From Microbacterium lacticum (GTDB lineage Bacteria; Actinomycetota; Actinomycetes; Actinomycetales; Microbacteriaceae), in assembly GCF_006716815.1 (NCBI RefSeq), contig NZ_VFPS01000005.1, forward strand, positions 95,297 to 159,296: a stretch of DNA of 64,000 nt, given 5' to 3'. Positions 60,532 to 64,000 of this stretch are shown piece by piece. The first letter of the stretch is position 1, and the number at the start of each line of letters is the position of its first letter. The notes beneath the pieces are model-generated. The model had not been told where the DNA came from, searched no databases, and was given only the letters and a program-made list of their open reading frames with translations. A program made the translations under genes and the position numbers.

Positions 60532-61191
60532 GCGCGGTCGAGGTCGAGGCCCCAGCGGTCGCGCAGCAGCGCGCGCCCGACCTTGACGATCGACTGCTCC
60601 GCGGCGATGAACGCGAAGCCGTCGCCGGTGGGGCGGTCGGCGGTGGTGAGGGCGGCGAGGCGGTCGGCGAGCACCGTGCCGGCCGTGGCATCCATCAGGT
60701 GCGTGAACCGGCGCATGGCGGGAACGGCGGTCTCGTCGCCGGCGAGCAACCACGCGTCGGGGCGCCCCGTGAGCACGAGCGAACCGCGGGGCCCGCCCAC
60801 TCCGGCGGGCGCGCCGATCTCGGCGCACGCCGCCCACGGCGCAGCGATCCCTTCCGTGGCGGCCTGGTCGTGTCCGCCGTGATCGCGAACTCGAGGTCGA
60901 GCCAGCCCCCGTCGGCGTCCCAGGCGAGCGGGGTGTATTCGCGGCTCGGGGCGGCGCGCAGCTCGTCGACGCTCGCCGGCTCGCCTCCCGGGAAGAACAC
61001 GCGGATGTGGTCGTCGGAGCCGGGGGAGTCGAAGCCGCGCAGATCGGCTCCCTCGGGGCGGATCCGTACGTACTCGGGCGTCAGCCACTGCCGTGCGGCG
61101 AGGCGCGCGAAGCGGAAGCGCAGCTCGTTGCCCACCCGGGTAAGCCCGAAAGAGGGGGCGCGACGGGCGGGGCCGGGTTCGACGAAGTCAT
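60532..61191 (-). pseudogene. Siderophore-interacting protein, two frameshifts and lost C-terminus
   Basis: An FAD-binding ferric-siderophore reductase of the ViuB type in three frame segments: 'MTSSNPAPPVAP', then 'VGNELRFRFARL..QWLTPEYVRIRPEG', 'DDHIRVFFPGGE' and 'REYTPLAWDADGGWLDLEFAI', then 'HDQAATEGIAAPWA', 'WLLAGDETAVPAMRRF' and 'GFAFIAAEQSIVKVGRALLRD'. One extra C near 61165 and one base near 60875 would join them. At 60531 the frame runs into Pr6Pr instead of the usual 'KGYWKRG' end. Its -10 box (AGGATA = TATCCT) overlaps an iron box shared with the divergent transporter. Confidence 0.82.
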
Positions 61192-61195
61192 GTGG

Positions 61196-61214
61196 TTAGG
61201 ATAGCCTTGCCTGG
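61196..61214. promoter_or_regulatory. DtxR/IdeR-type iron box
   Basis: TTAGGATAGCCTTGCCTGG matches the DtxR-family consensus (TTAGGTTAGNCTAACCTAA) at most conserved positions. It lies between the divergent siderophore-interacting protein and siderophore-binding protein genes and covers the -10 (TATCCT, 61198-61203) of the former. It predicts iron repression of both. Confidence 0.75.
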
Positions 61215-61267
61215 CTCGGCGCGCGCCGCCGGGCATCCCCATCACCGCACCGAAAGATACGTCACGC

Positions 61268-62260
61268 ATGCCTTCGACACGTGCTCGCTCATTCCTGCTC
61301 TCCTCCGCCGCGCTCCTGTCCGCGGTGACTCTGGCCGGCTGCGCCGGTTCCGCGACCCCGGCGGCGTCGTCCCCCGAGACCGCCCCGACCTCGGTCACGG
61401 TGACCGACAACCACGGCGAGCAGACCGTCGCGGTGCCGCCGCAGCGCGTCGTGGCGACCGACAACCGCACCATCACGGTGCTCGATGACTGGGGCGTCGA
61501 GGTCGTCGCCGCGCCGCTCGACATCTTCCCCGCCGACCTCTCGTACAAGGAGGAGGGCTCGAAGACGGTCAACATCGGCAACCACGGCGAGCCGAACCTC
61601 GAAGCCGTCGTCGCCGCCGACCCCGACCTGATCGTCAACGGCCAGCGCTTCGCCTCGTACTACGGCGACTTCCAGACCCTCGCGCCCAACGCGACGATCG
61701 TCGAGCTCGACCCGCGCGAGGGCGAGGCGTTCGACGCCGAGCTGAAGCGCCAGGTCACCGTGCTCGGCGAGATCTTCGGCAAGCAGAAGGAGGCGGCGAA
61801 GCTCGTGGCCGACTTCGAGAAGTCGATCGAGCGCGTCACCGCGGCCTACGACAAGAACGACACCGTCATGGCCGTGATCACCTCGGGCGGCGAGATCAAC
61901 TACGCGGCTCCGTCGACCGGCCGCACGCTCGGCCCGGTGTTCGATGTGCTCGGCCTCACGCCCGCGCTCACCACCGACGGCTCGACCGACCACCAGGGCG
62001 ACGACATCTCGGTCGAAGCGATCGCCGCCTCGAACCCCGACTGGATCCTCGTGATGGACCGGGATGCCGGGGTCAGCGCGAACACGGACGAGTCCTATAC
62101 TCCGGCCAACGACCTCATCGGGTCGTCGGAGGCGCTGAAGAACGTCCCCGCCGTCACGAACAAGCACATCGTCTACATGCCGGCGGGCACCTACTTGAAC
62201 GAGGGCATCGTCACGTACACGACCTTCTTCAACTCGTTCGCCGACGCGCTCGAAAGCTGA
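61268..62260 (+). CDS. Siderophore ABC transporter substrate-binding lipoprotein
   Basis: A 330-residue lipoprotein with signal peptide and lipobox (SAVTLAGCAG). It has a type III periplasmic-binding fold: 'VTVTDNHGEQTVAVPPQRVVATDNRTITVLDDWGVEVVAAP', 'LEAVVAADPDLIVNG' and 'DWILVMDRDAGV'. It captures Fe3+-siderophores for the two permeases downstream, which are in the same operon (8-bp gap, then 8-bp overlap). It is repressed by iron through the box at 61196 (inference). Frame complete. Confidence 0.92.
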   Translation: MPSTRARSFLLSSAALLSAVTLAGCAGSATPAASSPETAPTSVTVTDNHGEQTVAVPPQRVVATDNRTITVLDDWGVEVVAAPLDIFPADLSYKEEGSKTVNIGNHGEPNLEAVVAADPDLIVNGQRFASYYGDFQTLAPNATIVELDPREGEAFDAELKRQVTVLGEIFGKQKEAAKLVADFEKSIERVTAAYDKNDTVMAVITSGGEINYAAPSTGRTLGPVFDVLGLTPALTTDGSTDHQGDDISVEAIAASNPDWILVMDRDAGVSANTDESYTPANDLIGSSEALKNVPAVTNKHIVYMPAGTYLNEGIVTYTTFFNSFADALES

Positions 62261-62268
62261 GGCGCCGC

Positions 62269-63231
62269 GTGCAGCGCGCTCGGCAGCGGCTCCTCACGTG
62301 GCCGCTGCTGGGCGGGCTCGCCGTCGTCATCGTCCTCGTCGCGGCCTCGCTCATGGTCGGCGTGTACGACGTGTGGGGGGCACCGGGCGGTGGAGAGATG
62401 TTCCTCATCACCCGCGTGCCCCGCACCGTCGCGCTCGTGCTGGCGGGCGCGGGGATGGCGATGTGCGGGCTCGTCATGCAGATGCTCACTCAGAACCGGT
62501 TCGTCGAGCCGACGACCACCGGAACGACCGAGTGGGCGGGGCTCGGCCTGCTGGTCGTCATGCTCCTCTTCCCCGACGCACCGCTCATGGCGCGGATGGT
62601 CGGGGCGGTGGCGGCGGCCTTCGTCGGCACCATGATCTTCTTCCTGTTCCTCCGCCGCGTCGTGCTGACGTCGTCGGTGATCGTGCCGATCGTCGGAATG
62701 ATGCTCGGCGCCATCGTGGGGGCCGTCTCCACCTTCATCGCCCTGTCGACCCACACGCTGCAGAGCATGGCGATCTGGTTCACGGGATCGTTCACCTCGG
62801 TGCTGCGCGGCCAGTACGAGCCGCTCTGGATCGTGCTGTTCGTCGTGATCGCGATCTTCATCGCCGCCGACCGCTTCACGATCGCGGGGCTCGGTAAGGA
62901 GGTCGCGACCGGCGTGGGCGTCGACTACGACCGGGTCGTGCTCATCGGCACCGGCCTCATCGCGCTCGCGGCGGGCGTCGTCACCGTCGTCGTCGGAAAC
63001 CTGCCCTTCCTCGGGCTGATCGTCCCCAACGTCGTCTCGCTCATCCGCGGCGACGACCTGCGCTCGAACCTCCCGTGGGTCGCGCTCGGGGGCATCGCGC
63101 TCGTCACGGCGTGCGACATCGTCGCGCGCGTCATCAACATGCCCTTCGAGGTGCCGGTCTCCCTCATTCTCGCGATGATCGGGTCGGTCGTGTTCATCCT
63201 CCTCCTGCTGAGGCAGCGTCGCCGTGCCTGA
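62269..63231 (+). CDS. Iron-siderophore ABC permease, FecCD family (first)
   Basis: A 320-residue permease with about nine to ten helices. 'ITRVPRTVALVLAGAGMAMCGLVMQMLTQNRFVEPTTTGTTEWAGLGLLV' is the classic FecCD start, and 'GLGKEVATGVGVDYDRVV' plus 'NLPFLGLIVPNVVSLIRGDDLRSNLPWVALGG' is the ATPase-coupling region. The GTG start is 8 bp after the binding-protein stop, and the end overlaps the second permease. Confidence 0.92.
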   Translation: MQRARQRLLTWPLLGGLAVVIVLVAASLMVGVYDVWGAPGGGEMFLITRVPRTVALVLAGAGMAMCGLVMQMLTQNRFVEPTTTGTTEWAGLGLLVVMLLFPDAPLMARMVGAVAAAFVGTMIFFLFLRRVVLTSSVIVPIVGMMLGAIVGAVSTFIALSTHTLQSMAIWFTGSFTSVLRGQYEPLWIVLFVVIAIFIAADRFTIAGLGKEVATGVGVDYDRVVLIGTGLIALAAGVVTVVVGNLPFLGLIVPNVVSLIRGDDLRSNLPWVALGGIALVTACDIVARVINMPFEVPVSLILAMIGSVVFILLLLRQRRRA

Positions 63232-64000
63232 GATCCCCGCCGCCCCGTCCATCGCCGCGTCGATGCGCCCCGCCACCTCGCCGCGAAGCGCGCCGCCGCG
63301 CCGGACCCTGCCGTTCGCGACCGCCGCGCGCGGGCGCCGGTACGCGATCGTCATGACCGTGCTGGTCGCCCTCGCCGTCGCGGTGGCCGCCGGCATCTTC
63401 GCGTGGGAGAACCCGATGCCGCTCGGCAGCGACGGCTTCTGGCGCATCGCCCAGCTGCGCGTGACGAGCCTCATCGTCATCGTCGTGGTCGCGTTCTGCC
63501 AGGGCATCGCGACGATCGCCTTCCAGACGGTCACCGCCAACCGCATCGTGACGCCCTCGCTCCTCGGCTTCGAGTCGCTCTACACCGCGATCTCGACCGC
63601 CGCGATCTTCTTCTTCGGCGTCTCGGGCGCCCTCGCCGTGCAGGGCGTCGGAGCCTATCTCGCGCAGGTCGCGGTGATGCTGCTGTTCTCCGGCATCCTC
63701 TACGGCTTGCTCCTGTCGGGGCGGCGCGCGAACGTGCAGATCATGCTGCTCGTCGGGATCATCCTCGGTGGAGCGCTCGCGGCGTTCTCGACCTTCCTGC
63801 AGCGCCTGCTGACACCGACCGAGTTCGACCTGCTGACCGCACGTCTCATCGGCTCGGTCGCGAATGCGGATGCCACGTACCTCCCGATCGCGATCCCGCT
63901 CGCCGCGATCGCCGTGGTCGCCCTGATGTGGGGCGCCCGGCGGCTCGACGTGCTCGCCCTCGGCCGACCCGTCGCGCTCGGGCTCGGCTCACCGCACCGC
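63224..64000 (+). CDS. Iron-siderophore ABC permease, FecCD family (second), cut by the window edge
   Basis: At least 258 residues from the GTG at 63224: a Pro/Arg leader, 'YAIVMTVLVALAVAVAAGIFAW', 'LRVTSLIVIVVVAFCQGIATIAFQTVTANRIVTPSLLGFESLYTA' and 'VQIMLLVGIILGGALAAFSTFLQRLL'. It is the heterodimer partner of the preceding permease. The C-terminus and presumably the ATPase gene lie beyond the window. Confidence 0.9.
   Translation, partial: MPEIPAAPSIAASMRPATSPRSAPPRRTLPFATAARGRRYAIVMTVLVALAVAVAAGIFAWENPMPLGSDGFWRIAQLRVTSLIVIVVVAFCQGIATIAFQTVTANRIVTPSLLGFESLYTAISTAAIFFFGVSGALAVQGVGAYLAQVAVMLLFSGILYGLLLSGRRANVQIMLLVGIILGGALAAFSTFLQRLLTPTEFDLLTARLIGSVANADATYLPIAIPLAAIAVVALMWGARRLDVLALGRPVALGLGSPHR

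Overview
The window is high-GC actinobacterial DNA, most likely a Microbacterium or close Microbacteriaceae relative. This is inferred from GC-rich third codon positions, frequent GATGCC/GCATCC hexamers, many leaderless -10 promoters (TAnnnT 6-7 nt before ATG/GTG), an encapsulin/DyP pair, CsbD, VIT-type and single-chain SdaA proteins. No rRNA, tRNA, CRISPR array or replication origin was seen. The sequence mixes ordinary housekeeping genes with a heavily rearranged accessory fraction.

Layout. 1-0.5 kb: edge-truncated hypothetical gene. 0.6-6.6 kb: a small lipoprotein gene split by about 5.6 kb of mobile DNA. This is a composite transposon of two ISL3-family elements (8-bp target duplication, cargo = fragment of a type VII-type polymorphic toxin), followed by two different IS481-family elements stacked in one CTAG site. 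6.7-10.5 kb: response-regulator remnant, ArsR repressor, chromate transporter with PadR repressor, ferric-reductase-like remnant, VIT metal transporter. 10.4-13.3 kb: S51 peptidase, and a sugar isomerase/Gfo-Idh operon. 13.4-14.5 kb: IS481 copy. 14.5-24.5 kb: lipoprotein, MarR-controlled oxidoreductase, amylosucrase, L-serine dehydratase, DUF2804, a collapsed ABC transporter, MarR, DUF2207 membrane protein. 24.5-27.3 kb: candidate small RNA, and a type I modification gene whose specificity gene is cut by ISL3. 27.3-33.5 kb: IS cluster (two ISL3, two IS481) and a broken MFS gene.

33.5-42 kb: APH-type kinase, hydrolase pseudogene, CsbD, DUF1622, secreted transglycosylase-like protein, PTS IIBCA, two palindromic repeats, coaBC, broken TANGO2-like gene. 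42-53 kb: a block bounded by two broken TANGO2/YdeI gene pairs. It holds an IS21-like end, a hypothetical/LuxR junction, the encapsulin-DyP nanocompartment operon, CtaG-like, GH13 and DUF72 remnants, a lipase-maturation-factor family gene, an FAD oxidoreductase, a truncated copper ATPase and an acetoin-reductase-like SDR. 53-64 kb: pgi, second copy of the candidate small RNA, a sensor kinase/regulator/DUF4097 operon, HAD phosphatase, aldo/keto reductase, a frameshifted siderophore-interacting protein fused to Pr6Pr, and an iron-regulated siderophore ABC transporter running off the right edge.

Two themes dominate. First, IS481 copies sit in NCTAGN sites, and the target itself supplies the stop codon of the transposase. 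Second, at least nine loci look like two gene halves joined by deletions, and several otherwise intact genes carry single-base frameshifts. Whether this is real genome erosion or consensus/assembly error cannot be settled from the sequence alone.
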